Below are positions 47,172 to 60,628 of a stretch of DNA of 64,000 bases, in pieces. Source of the stretch: Steromphala cineraria. Taxonomy: Eukaryota > Mollusca > Gastropoda > Trochida > Trochidae. Under the pieces are notes generated by a model, which worked only from the letters and a program-made list of their open reading frames with translations, made no database searches and was not told the DNA's origin. The position numbers and the translations under genes are program-made. The stretch is taken from contig OU744721.1 of the NCBI GenBank assembly GCA_916613615.1, forward strand, positions 53,082,747 through 53,146,746, read 5' to 3'. Position 1 is the first letter of the stretch. The number at the start of each line of letters is the position of its first letter.

Positions 47172-50100
47172 GTAAGCAAGGACTTTGATTCCTCTTTGTT
47201 CACGAAGATTAATAACCTTTCACAGATAGAGTAATTCTCTGATTCTGATGAACTTCTTTCTTTAGCTCTGTTTTATAGCAGCAATGTATTAGAGCTAAAA
47301 AAGATAAAATGGGATACGCCTAAAACGCAAGTTATGTTTGCTGAAAAATTGCAGATGGTATTTTTGATAGAAGAATTTAACATAATAAGCGTAATATTCG
47401 CTTCAGCTACCCTTGTTTAGAGAGAAAACGATAAAACACTTAAGCAAAAATTTGCATCTGCTTTAAAACTAAAAGTGAACGAAAAACAATATATATTTGA
47501 GACCACAACAGTTGATTTTGAAAAAAATGTATCCCCAAAACAAAACAAGATGGTGATTTTTATCAAATTAGTGTAAACATCTATGTCTATCTCTACTTTA
47601 TTGCTAAATGAATATTCCAAGTAGTATTAACACAAAAGAGTGTCTATTAAGAAACTATAAAGATAAAGAAAAATATATTAAACTAAAGCAAAGTATATAA
47701 AATCCTTAGTTCCATCAAGAAGAATGCCCTTATAACATCAAACTAAAGAAAATGTTGAATATTCTTCAATTCCGAGTGTATGATATCTTCCAGCAAGTGG
47801 TTGCAACTGTGAAGAAGAATGTACATGGAATCAACAAGAGAGATGTGGGTCGTGTAAAGCTGGCTGGTATGGACCTTACTGTCAGAAAAGTGAGTAGAGT
47901 GAATAGGGTCACACATGCATGGAAAGTCCCTGTTCAATGTTCTTTAATAATATAACAACTGTCCTCGAAAGGTACAACTAAAGCCATTCTCAGAAGCTAC
48001 TGCCTGGTGCCACAAATGTGGTTCAGTTTTGGTTCCATACTCCTCTGTTGTTACCGATTCCCTATGAATACAAACCTCCTGGGAAAAGTTGCCCCATAGC
48101 GCCATCCACAGGAAAACTGCAAGACTGAAAGAGTCAGTTATTTGAGGTAGTAAGACACATTTGATCATGTCCCACATTTGCTTCTGTCAATTTAGTGATT
48201 GTGTTCTGGAGGTTTATTATATAAAGTATCGCTTAGTTATGAGGCAGGTGTTACCTTTGAAATGATGTTCCTTTATTTGCCTTTATAGAAACTGACTTGG
48301 TGAAATAAAGCAAGTTATACGAATTGCCATCACATTTTCTTATCTACTGAAACCAAATACTAATAAAGTAAAACCTTTCATGGGATATTTCATTGCAGAA
48401 AATGTTGCCTTGAATGGTAATGCCAATCAACAGGGACAATACAAAGAAGCAGATGCTGGTCTTGCTGTAGATGGTATTATTATCACAAAACGTGGATTGT
48501 ACAAGTGTGCCCACACAGACGAGAGGAACAACGCCTGGTGGAGTGTTCAACTGGGAGACAATGGAGTCAACCAGATTAGGTACATGAAGATCTACAACCG
48601 GGAAGAACACGAACAAAGTAAGTACATTGAAAGCATGTAGGGCCTTATGGTCTTACCCAGTCTAAGAGACCATGCAGGGTTTGGACCAAACTAGGTTTTG
48701 TAAAACTCAAACTGTTGTATCGATTGATATTGATTTAAACATATTTTATTCAGGGATTAGGAAGTTATTCAACTTATGTAACCTCCCCATGTTACATATA
48801 CCTCCGAGATTAACCGTATTTATTAAATATTTGACATAAACTTATGCAATTTGGAATAGATTTAGATTATTCATATACAAATTGTTTGAAATAAGCCGAA
48901 ACTCAAACAGTCTACTATTTCACGATATGCACTGTGAAATCTGCTTCAACATAATATTTATCAAATCCTCTGTTGATTCTGAAAACAACTTGTGCAAAGT
49001 TACTTGAACCGTTTTTTCAAATCTGCATAATATTTTAATTCTAATGTTACAAATTTATACTTAATCATTCGCTTAAAAACTTAAGTTATGTTTTAATCTT
49101 TTAAAACTACAAGAAATCCATAATTTGTATATGAACGCGAGGAATTCATATTTTCGTGTTTTTTAATGTGAAAAATATGATCTTCAGCCTGTTGCCTAAC
49201 AAAAAAACCCAAACTCACTTTGTCTAATATTTGTGTTCAGCAACTTATCACTTAAAAACAAAGAGAATTCACATAAATAAATGAAACCCGTGATAATCAG
49301 CGTCGATAATAATTTTTTTCCAATTTTACCGGCACCATTTTGGGCAATGAGAAATTAGACTCCGACTTGCACTTAATCAAAATCTCGCCAAAAATGGGCA
49401 GAAGGTACCCTAAGGTATTACCTTTATTTACAATTATTTCTTATATCATGATAAAAAATGCGAAGTCTTTGCTTTGCTTTGTTTTTCTGCATCACGGCAG
49501 TTACTAGACAGTCACGTGACCCGACTCAATGACACGGAAGATAATGCAAAACATCATACCAATGTCACAGCTTCTAAATATTTCCTAACCATGTCCGAAA
49601 ATTTCGAGAATTGTCTCATGAATGTTTTGCTCGGAGCTATACATAGCAACATACATATATACAGAAATCATAAAAAGAAGGTTACAGATAATTAATAAAA
49701 TACATGATGCAGACAAGATTAAAGCTTAGGGCCAAATGATCGTAGATGCTTAAGAGGTCGTTTATCTCTGAACTTGGTCTAACTAGTGGGTTTAAACCGA
49801 TCCGGTATTATCGAAGCAAGTTTGCACTTGAACCTAGTCTCAACCACTTGGTTTAAGTCGAAAAATGTAAACCTGCCAGGGGATAGTTTAGAAAGGGATT
49901 AAAGGGGCAGTAGCACGTTTTTTGATAATTTTGTATTCTAAATATTTCACTTATAATTGTAAGTTAATGCTAAATGTATTACATTGACAGTGTCAACAAT
50001 CCCATTACACAAGCCAATCACCCATAGAAAGAGGACAAAGTATGATGATTCAAATAAAATCCATTGGCTGCCATTTTTTGTGAACACTTGTGGAATTGAA

Positions 50101-53100
50101 AGGCTAAACTTTACGTTATATATTTGAATTATTACTGCTTCATTTTGTTTAAATACACTGTCTTTCAATTGGAACCTTTTATTTTCATTTTCCTGACATC
50201 ACCTTATATTCCACCTAAAAACGTGCTACTGCCCCTTTAAGACCATGGACCATTACTTTGTAGAAAACATTTCAAGAATGTTGCACAAAGATTTTGATAA
50301 TCATTTAGTTTATGTTTCATTATTGTCAATTTCAATTGCTAAACAATAATATATGCATTTCAAATCGAAATTATGTGTAATGGAAAGCGACACATATGCA
50401 TTATTTGTTGCTAATTTTGTCTCATCGTTCATCAACCAATTATGTTGTTGAGACGTGATCAATCTAGTTAAAACTAGCTGTAATGTTATCGCCCCTAAGT
50501 CCTTACGTTACATCTAGCTACTAACCAACCTAGTCCGTGTCGCGCATGCGCGGAAATCAGCCAATGGAAAAAGAACTGGCTGATCTCTTTGAATCGGACA
50601 ATCTAGTTGTCTTCTTGATCTAATATTCAGCCTTCCGCTTAAAATTACACTATTTTCTTGACATAAACATGCATGCTATTGATGCGAATCAAACTCTACT
50701 TATGTGAACCTACGTGTAGTACAATGGTAAAAGACTTTTAGTTAGTATTCAGACAAAGCAACTCCCGAAGTGTACGGTTACTGTATGCATGTTGACTCGT
50801 GTCATGAAGTTCGTTTCTATGGCAGTGTGTATCAAACCGCTGTGAATCGCCCGACAAAAAAATCGTGTTCGAACGTTCGACAATAGAAATTAACCATTGC
50901 AATTCGAGGATTTTGAAATGTCATGGTAGAATTAATCGTGTTTTCATATTAATTCATTTTGGTTAATTTAGCAATTTTGTCTCTTTAAATTGGGTTTGGA
51001 ACTATAAGCCTAAACACTTCATTTGCAGTTAAAGGTGTAATGTATGAAGTGAAAACTTTAGTCTTTTTAACGTGACTGAAAGGGAAATCCATGAAAAGGT
51101 GATGCATGTACAAGAAAATAAATAAAAATGTCTTATATGTCTTGAGGAAAACACATCAACCACCTATTTTAAACAGGACATCAAATATCTAAGAATATGT
51201 TTAAAGGACAAATGAAATGGAGCTCATCTTCACAGATACAAGCAGCGTTTCATAAATAATATGTAAAAATTTTTTAAAGGGAAATGATGCGATAATCGAT
51301 AATCGTAACAAGATACACCCTATGCATGGGACCTTGAAATCATCAAATTTTCAAAAATGCCTCTTAAACGCTGTACGTTTCTGCAGATTTATCGAGAAGA
51401 CGGGGGATGGACATATCGATTGATGGAAAAAGTTGCAAAAAATGGCCCGATAGTGAAATACCTGAAACTATCGAAGATGTGACATGTAACGAGACTTTGA
51501 CGGGACAAAATCTGACGATAACCGTGCTTGGGCCGCACTACAGTGTATGTGAAGTTCAGGTTTTTGGTGAGTATATAAAACATTTTGTTAGAGGTCAAGG
51601 GGGAAAGGTTGTTCCTTAGTGAAGCCAAATATCATGCTGTGAAGTTCAAGTGTTTGGTGAGTATATAAAATATTTTGTTGGAGGTCAAGGGGAAAGGTTT
51701 TTCCTTATTGCAACCAAATATCATGCTATGAAGTTCATGTGTTTGGTGAGTATATAAAACATTTTGTTAGAAGTCAAGGGGGAAAGGTTGTTTCTTATAG
51801 CAGCTAAATATCATGTTGTGAAGTACAAGTGTTCGGTGAGTATATCAAACAGTTTGTTGGAGGTCAAGGGGGAAATGTTATTGCTTATTGAGGCCAAATA
51901 TCATTCTATGATGTTCAAGTGTTTGGTGAGTATATAAAACATTTTGTTGGAGGTCAATCGGGAAAAGGTTGTTCCTTATTGCAGTCAAATATCATGCTAT
52001 GAAGTTCAAGTGTTTGGTGAGTATATAAAACATTTTGTTGGAGGTCAAGGGGGAAAGGTTTATCCTTGCTGTAGTCAAATATCATACTGTAAAGGACGCG
52101 TGTTTGGTGAGTAAATCAAACATTTTTTCGAGGTCGAGAGTGGAAAGTTTGTTCCTTATTGCAGGGGGGGGGGGGGGGGGGGGGGGTAATTGTTGTTAAA
52201 AATATAATGTTGTGAAGTACAAGTGTTTGGTGAGTATATAATACATTTTGTTGGAGGTCAATGGGAAACGATTGTTTCTTATTGCAGCCAAATAGCATGC
52301 GTAAAATTTTGAAATAATTTCTTAACATAAATTGATCGACATCGATTCAAAATACATGTACGTGTTCCACGAGCAACAGATGCTTGGAAAGGTGTAAAAT
52401 TCAATATCAAATCATAACAGCTATGGACAAGGGCGTCCAGTTGTTGCCAATGGAATTTTCCTGACTATTTGTTGGTAAAGTTTCATGATGTGCGCGTTTT
52501 TCAAGATTATTTCTATAGAACGCTGCCAAGATTTGGATTTGAATCACAGCATGTGTTTTGGGCATTATTACAGTTTGTAGTGACGGTTGGTTTGGAGAAG
52601 ATTGTGATCAACGATGCAACTGTCTGGACTCAGACGAGGTGTGTGACAAGGTGACCGGGAGATGTAAACTGGGATGTCGAGCTGGATACATCGGTGATGA
52701 CTGTCAGACACGTAAGAGTGACCTTTTGGGCTTTGAATTACTTAAAATTGGCGACCCCTTATTTTCGCTAAGTGGAAGGAACTAATTGTTTTAAAATCCA
52801 AATTTTATTCTTAAAAGAAATCTGTACATATCCTCAAATTTAATTTTGGTAAAAAAACGTGTCAAATAGTATGTTGCTGAATTTTAACTTATTATATTAG
52901 CATATACTAATTTATCCTTAAATGTACTGTCGAAGTGTTGTAACAGGTTGCACGGATGAATCATTTGTAGCGTGGCCTAAGGTTGTGTCCCATATCCGAA
53001 AAGTGGGCACCGATTATTGTTTTGTTTTAATAGCAAAATGTTGTAAATATATGTAAACTGTGAAAAACGACAGTTTTTTAGTTTTGCGAAGTCATACATG

Positions 53101-56100
53101 GATGATATAACTTCCTGTTGACCCTTAAAGTTATTTCGAAACACTATACAGATCTGTACATATCCTTAACATTCAAATTTATTTTTGTAAATAAAGTGTA
53201 AAATATAATGTAGTTGAATTCTAATATATAGAGAATCTCACCCAAGTGTCTTCTGATATCAAATATATCAACACGAGTTGATTAAAGTTATTTTTACTTT
53301 AATCAACGAGTGTTGATATATTTGATATCAGAAGACACGAGGGTGAGATTTTATTTATCATCCAAATCATTTTTCAACAGTTATTAGCAAAAGAATGAAC
53401 ATATCTGAACACAAAACTGTCATTTGACTTCTTGAACAGTGAGGTTATTGCATTGTGACGTCATCAGCATTATGACGTCATAGCATTGTTACGCCATGAA
53501 CTTTGTGACGTCATAGTATTGTCATCTGTGTTCTAAGTGATGCCAAAGCCTTGTGATGTCATTTAACTGATGATGTAATAGGATTATGACGATATGATTG
53601 TAGCGATATCTACAATGTAGATATCGCTTGTAGATATCGCTTGATCTCAGAAAAAGCGATATCTACTATGGTAGCCACTTTTGGATGATAAATCATATAT
53701 GCCGTTTAGTATGTATATGTGCGTAAATTTCAAATACGCTATTCTTTGCTTTCAGCGTGTATAGAGGGCAAATATGGACCTGACTGTGCGTCCACGTGTG
53801 GTCAGTGTGTCAACAGAGTTTGTAACAAGGTTACTGGAGAATGTCCTGGTCCTTGTCAAAGAGGATGGGATGGGAGAAACTGTAACAGTAAGACAAAATA
53901 CCTGATGAAGTTGAAAGGGGACTACTACACATGATCTATTTTTGCTATGCGGTGCAACAAGTAACAATAAATTTAAATTCTTCATCAACTGAGATAAACA
54001 GTAAAGTACGGAGTAAAAGCGTAATTAAGATACCAATTAACTCCAATTCAATATTTTTTATTGCCACTCATTATTTGAAAATACCTGCTGTATATGCCCA
54101 TCCATCTTCCTAAAAAAGCTGAAGTCAGTTTCCATACTTACTCATTTAGAGAGACAATCTTATTGATTTATCGAGGACACCTTACTAGAGGGACAAATTA
54201 TCACCGAAAAGGGCGCTGTTAGCGGAAAAAAGTCAAGGGTCGAAAGCAAGGGTCCCAGAAGCCAGACCGTGACTGGCGTTTTGAACTTTGCGTTGGAAGA
54301 TGATGTTCATCCTGTACCCTTGTAGTGTTTAGAGATTGCAGAAATGAACAATACTGCAGTCAAACATTACGTTATAATAACTGCATTTATTACCCATATG
54401 GCTGAAAATAAGTGGTGACATATTTTCAATATGAGCACTTGTGCACATATCACTTTTTCCTTGCAACGATTGTTGTAGCGCGAGTTTCCGTATTTTTTCG
54501 CCTGTCACGTCATAACACCATTGTTATTGACGTCACTGTAGCCGGCCGTCGCAAGGAACGCGGCACGTTTCTTGGATATTCCTAAGATGGTAAAATGGAA
54601 TAGAATCGGCAATATAGAAATTATTATCCAGAAGTGTGTCATATAACGTCTACGAAACACGTGCAATTTTGTGTATAACCCTCGCTCTCGCTCAGGTGAT
54701 ACAAAAAATCACACAAATCTCACCTAGTGTCTTCCAATATCAGATATATACACGCAAGTTAATAAAAGCAAGTATTTGTGTTTATGACGTCATAGTATTG
54801 TGATGTCATTACTTGATTATTTGATGTAAATCCATTGTGATGTCATGCAATTGGCTGTGACAGGGCTTCTTTCAAATCTACTGTCTACAGTTTAGGATGA
54901 TAAAGCGTTATATCCGACCTTTCTTCTAATACGGTTGAAAAGATGTTTTTAAATGTAATAATGGAAAGAAGAATCTTAGATATAATTTTAAATTTTAATC
55001 CTCACAGTCATAAAAATTATCCCTAAATGATCCTCTTAAAGGGGCAGTAGAACGTTTTAGGGGGAATATAAGGTGATGTCAGTAAATGAAAGTTAATGGT
55101 TCCAATTGAAAGACAATGTATTTAAACTAAATGAAGCAGTAATAAATCAAATATATAATGTAAAGTTCAGCCATGCGATTCCTTTTTCATACAAAAAATG
55201 AATTAAAGGTGTTCACACAAAAATGTCTGTCAATGCACTTTCTGAAAATCTTGTTCTCTGTTTATGGATGATTGGTTTGTGCAATGAGATTTTTGACACT
55301 ACCAAAAAAGTACATTAAGCATAAACGTACAATTATCAGTGAAAAATAGAAAATATAAACTTTTCAAAAAACGTGCTACTGCCCCTTTAAACATCAACTA
55401 ACCTCGACGTTACCACATCTCGATTTTCATTCAAAGATTTTTCCCAAAAAAAAAAAGCTGGATTTAATTTTGGTTAATTTGTCCAATAAACACCTTTAAT
55501 TAGCCTTTCATTTAGACAGCGTAATTATTGGCGGTGAAAAGCCCACCTGGGTAAGGGGCCATAAAACTCGCGCGGGTTTGACGTAGACTATACAGAGTAA
55601 CGCATCATTTTTTCAACTGAAATACCCCCTAAATAATTGTTAAATTACCATTGATGTGGATATCTTTTTTACACCAAATGCTTAGTAGTGTTACCTCGTC
55701 AAATGATTTATCTAACTGAGTGGAAAATATTTTCTGAAAATCGTTAATTATTAGTTTTTTTCCCTGTGGTATTGTTACGATAGATAACGAGGCTGATTCT
55801 GTTTATGACGTCACAAAATGGGGCGTGACCATTCATGCATTCACTTGTTTGTTGTCAGATAGGTCAAGGCGGCCCATCAAAATTGGCTTTCAAAAAACGG
55901 CTTTCATTACTAAACTAAACATATTTGAGTAGCGACCTTTAACGCGCTAATCTATATTGTAATCAGACTTTCTATATTCCAAAGAAAATAGTGAAATATG
56001 TCTGTGGTTATGTGAACTTTAAGTAACATACTTTCATCACAGCCTGTGCAGAAGGAAGCTATGGAGTAAACTGTGCTGCTTCATGTGGTCACTGTGCTGA

Positions 56101-59100
56101 CAATGAAACGTGTGAGACCACAAATGGACAGTGTCCTGGTGCTTGCGAGGATGGATGGACGGGAAGAATGTGTGACGGTAAGATTACCTCAGGTCACAGT
56201 AATTTTGACCCGGTAGTGGAGAGAAGGGAATGATGAAATTGTAGGGTATTGTGGGATGTCATTTTCTAGGTTTGTTTACATTGGAGACAAATGTTTTTGG
56301 ATTTGGATGAGTGAGTATTTTTAAATAGGCGGGGGTCACAGAGTTTGCGTATTTTGGGAAGTTTTATGTGCTCTCTCTGGCATGTCAGTGTTTATTGACA
56401 TTTGTCATTCATATTTCAAAATCGGCATGGTCAACACCAAGTTTAGTCTGCGATTTTTTAGTGTCGAGAGAATGTATTTTTATTTCAAAACAAGTCCCCA
56501 AGTCCCGCAATGTCAGGTAGCTTTACAGTGACTAAAATATAACTAATGATAAATGCACTGAAAATTAATTGTAGACTGAGGCCAATAGACTGATGCAAAA
56601 ATATCAAAAATGCTGAAAAGATAACCTACGCTTGACAACATGTTCTTTATCCCTTTCGTCACTGAATAGAATATGTTTCAATCCAAAACTTGCTGAACGG
56701 GGAAAAATCACATTATCTACTTCATTATTACTATTAACATGTCATGTATATGTTTATTATTCCAGCTTGTATAGAGGGAAAATATGGACCTGACTGTTCT
56801 GCCACGTGTGGTCAGTGTGCTGACAGAGTTTGCGACAAGATTACTGGAGACTGTCTTGGTCCTTGTGTACAAGGATGGGACGGGAGAAAATGTGACGGTA
56901 GGAATATGCTCCATCAAGTTAAAATGGGAAGATTACACATGATATATTTCAGCTTTTCAGGAAAGCAATACGTTTGTGTGATATCATGAATTTTAAATTA
57001 ATTAAATGGGTTATTTCAGGAAAGCATTGAGTTATATCATGACTTTTAGATCAATTAGATAAGTTATTTTAGGAAAACATTGAGTTATTTCATGACTTTT
57101 AGATCAATTATTTCATTAATTTTGAATCAATTAAATGAGTTATTATTTCAGGAAAGCATTGGATGATATCATGACTTTTAGATCAATTAAATGAGTTATT
57201 TCAGGAAAGCATTGGATGATATCATGACTTTTAGATCAATTAAATAAGTTTTTTCAGGAAAACATTTAGTTATTTCATGACTTTTAGATCAATTAAATGA
57301 GTTAGTTAAGTAAAGCAACACGTGTGTGTGCTACCATGACCTCTGCATCACAAAAATGGGTTATTTCAGGAAATATGATATCTGCGTCTATAAAATGACC
57401 TCTGCACCAAATAAATAAGGCATTTATAGAAGACAAAACACTTTTGGGTGATATCATTACTTCCCCATCACGTAAATGAAAGGTTTCAGTAAAACAACAT
57501 AGTTTGGTTAAACATGACGACTACATAAAGTAGAAGAGTTATTTCAGTAAAGCAAATGAAGTAGAGTTATGTTTTGACATCGATATGCTGTCATTCAATC
57601 AAAACAAACTTGCGTCATTTCGATTGACTGTCTACTGGTGAAATGCATGACAAAAATAGAACTTGCCCTTGCAGTATGTCAAGATGGTTGGTACGGACCA
57701 TCCTGCAGCTCAACATGTGGTCACTGCGTCAACAAGACTGTGTGTAACAAGACTATTGGAGATTGTTCCCTGGGTTGTGGTGATGGATGGAGTGGAAGGA
57801 AATGTGACGGTATGAAAAGCAAGATTGATATTAATGATGAGAGACACAATGTGATTAAATGACAAGAATCCTCTCCATTTTTTAAATTTGCATTTACCTT
57901 TCAAGGCCAACCTGCTCGATAGGTCATATATTGTCTGTTTCCCTTGGCTGTTGTCCATAAAGCAGGGGCCACACCCTACAGCCTCTCAAACTGTGTTTTT
58001 CTCTCAAACCGTTACCAAGGATGATGATTGACCTTGGCCTCAAGCAAATGTTTTTGTCATATATTAACCACTCACACATATAATATTACTCTTGTAGTGT
58101 GTCGAGATGGATGGTACGGTCGAAACTGCAGCTCAACATGTGGTCACTGTGTCAACAAGACTGTGTGTGACAAGACTAACGGAGATTGTTCCTGGGGTTG
58201 TAGTGATGGATGGAGAGGCAGAAAATGTGACGGTATTTTGCACACGAAAGATACTATTAACTGTAACTAAACTAAAATCCAAAAGAAACGTCCCCTTTTG
58301 TTTTTTCACACACATAAAAAATCACGAAAGATAATTAAAAAATGACACCGTTCTTATATATGCTAAGGTACTATCTGAAGATACACATCGCTTAAACGCA
58401 CAAAATGCAGTGGTTCAGGTAAACAAATATCGTTTTGTTATATTTTTTGTTCTATCGAGAATCGAGAATCAAATATAGAGGGGACGTTTCTTTTGGATTG
58501 TAGTATATTAAGTCACTCGGTGTTTTTTTTATCATATGTTGCTTTTCTTAGATACCAATGTATATTGCATGATTTATTCGATATATATTCATCATTCATC
58601 CAAAAATTGCAAAATAAATCTTGTTTTAATGAAAATCTTAAAACAGTTCCACATATTCACGGATTCCAAATTTAAACGTCGTTTTAACATTTATGCCAGT
58701 TATATACAGTCTACCAATCCTGACTGCATTCAATAAGTTCAAAAATTGCGTTTGACCTACAGATATGCGTCAATGCGATTTTCAATCATAATCCCGAATT
58801 CAAACCTTCCTATTGCCACATTACAACATCGATTGGCTTTAAAATGATACTCTCTATACACGGTCGATAATTCTCGATAAATGAAACTATAAAGTTTTGC
58901 ACATGAGACCACCAACAACTCACGGAGTGGCTCTTTAAGAAATACGAATTTCAAGTTTCTTCGACCCAAATTGTATATTGTATCCGAAGCAATTCTGGCT
59001 CATTCATTGTCTCCCTTCATAATGATCATAGGATATAAATGCATGATGAAGATATAATATAACAGAAATTCATTCGATTGAGGCTTATTCCCTTGTGTCT

Positions 59101-59819
59101 TGAAGGATTTAGCTCCTTAAGAGCTTCATTGCTTTGACCTTTTACCCTGACCATTTACAGGAGGTACACATCTAAGATGGACATCAATATATTGAAAAAA
59201 AATTAACATCTAGCATTCGTTATAAAGTATACATTTTATATACTTTCTCATTTAAAAAGTAGGGGGTGTTTATTAAAAGAAAGATAAAAAACTAGTGAAT
59301 GACATATTCGTAATGATGACCGCTACTTCATGAAGTTGATGGTGATAGTACATTGTAGGAGTTAACATCACTGCTATACTTTCAGACTCAAGCACTAAGT
59401 GGCATGCTCTGTCAATGGTTGTTTCTGCTGTTGGTACTGGTCTCGCTATTGTCCTCCTTGTTGCTGGAATCGGTCTTTGTCTGCTCAAACAAGGGAGGTA
59501 AGCTATCATCATCATCGTCATCGTCGGTATCGTCTACGTCGTTGTCATTATTATCGTCACAATCACCATTGTCATCATCATCATCATCGTCGTCGTTGTC
59601 ATTATCGTCACAATCACCATTGTCATACAGCTATCATCATAATCATCGTCGTCGTCATCATCAGCATCATCAATCATAATCATTATCAATCATCAATCAT
59701 CAGCAGCATCATCATGGTCTTCATCGATGTCATCATCACCACTATCATCATCATAAAAATCGTCGACGTCGTCAACTACATCATTCAACATCATCAATCA
59801 TCAATTCTCATCATCGTCG

Positions 59820-59854
<35 letters not shown>

Positions 59855-60591
59855 TGTATTTCTTTCTTTGTTAGAGATTAGATATTGATTACATTAAAGG
59901 ACCGTGTGAGAATATAATTTACATGGATAGAGTGTGAGGTGAATTGAGATATTAACAATCAATAATGCTAATAATTAATGGCTGGATAAATTGAATATGA
60001 GTATTCCTAACCAGCAGAAATAAACAAGTGGGGTGCGCTTTTAATACATGGTGCATTTCAACTGTCCCAAATTATCCTTAACCTATGTAAAACATGAATA
60101 TCATATCGAATGATGATTGGTGGTTACTATGATGAACATTTTACAGAGGCAGTAGCAAATTTTTATTGGGAATATAAGGTGATGTCAGGTACATAAATGG
60201 CTCAAATTGAAAGACAATGTATTTAAACTAAATGAAGTAGCAATAAATCAAATATATAATAGAAAATTCAGTCATGCGAATCGTTTTTCTTACACAAAAT
60301 AAATTAAAGGTGTTCAAACAATAATGGCTGCAAATGGGCTTTATGTGAATCTTTATAATTTATTCTCTGATTATGGATGATTGGCTGATGTAATGAGATT
60401 TTTGACGATATCAAAATAATACAATTAGCATCACGTACAACTATCAGTTACAAATTGAAAAAGAAATTATATAAGAAAACGTGTCTACTGTCCCTTTAAT
60501 ACTAGGCTTTCAACTTTCACATATCCAACTTCTGGTTAATTAGCAGCCCCGTCTAAGGACGGGGCTGCTATCAGTTTTTGTGAAGTTTCCA

Positions 60592-60628
<37 letters not shown>

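Noticed and set aside
45578..47234. Many overlapping 62-82 residue open frames with signal-peptide-like starts
   Set aside because: They result from a 64-bp repeat (64 is 1 mod 3) read across three units. Only the last unit is supported as an exon, by its donor and phase.
59399..59881. Long open frames rich in His/Ser/Ile
   Set aside because: They run through a TCA/TCG microsatellite starting at the exon 11 donor and are by-products of the repeat.
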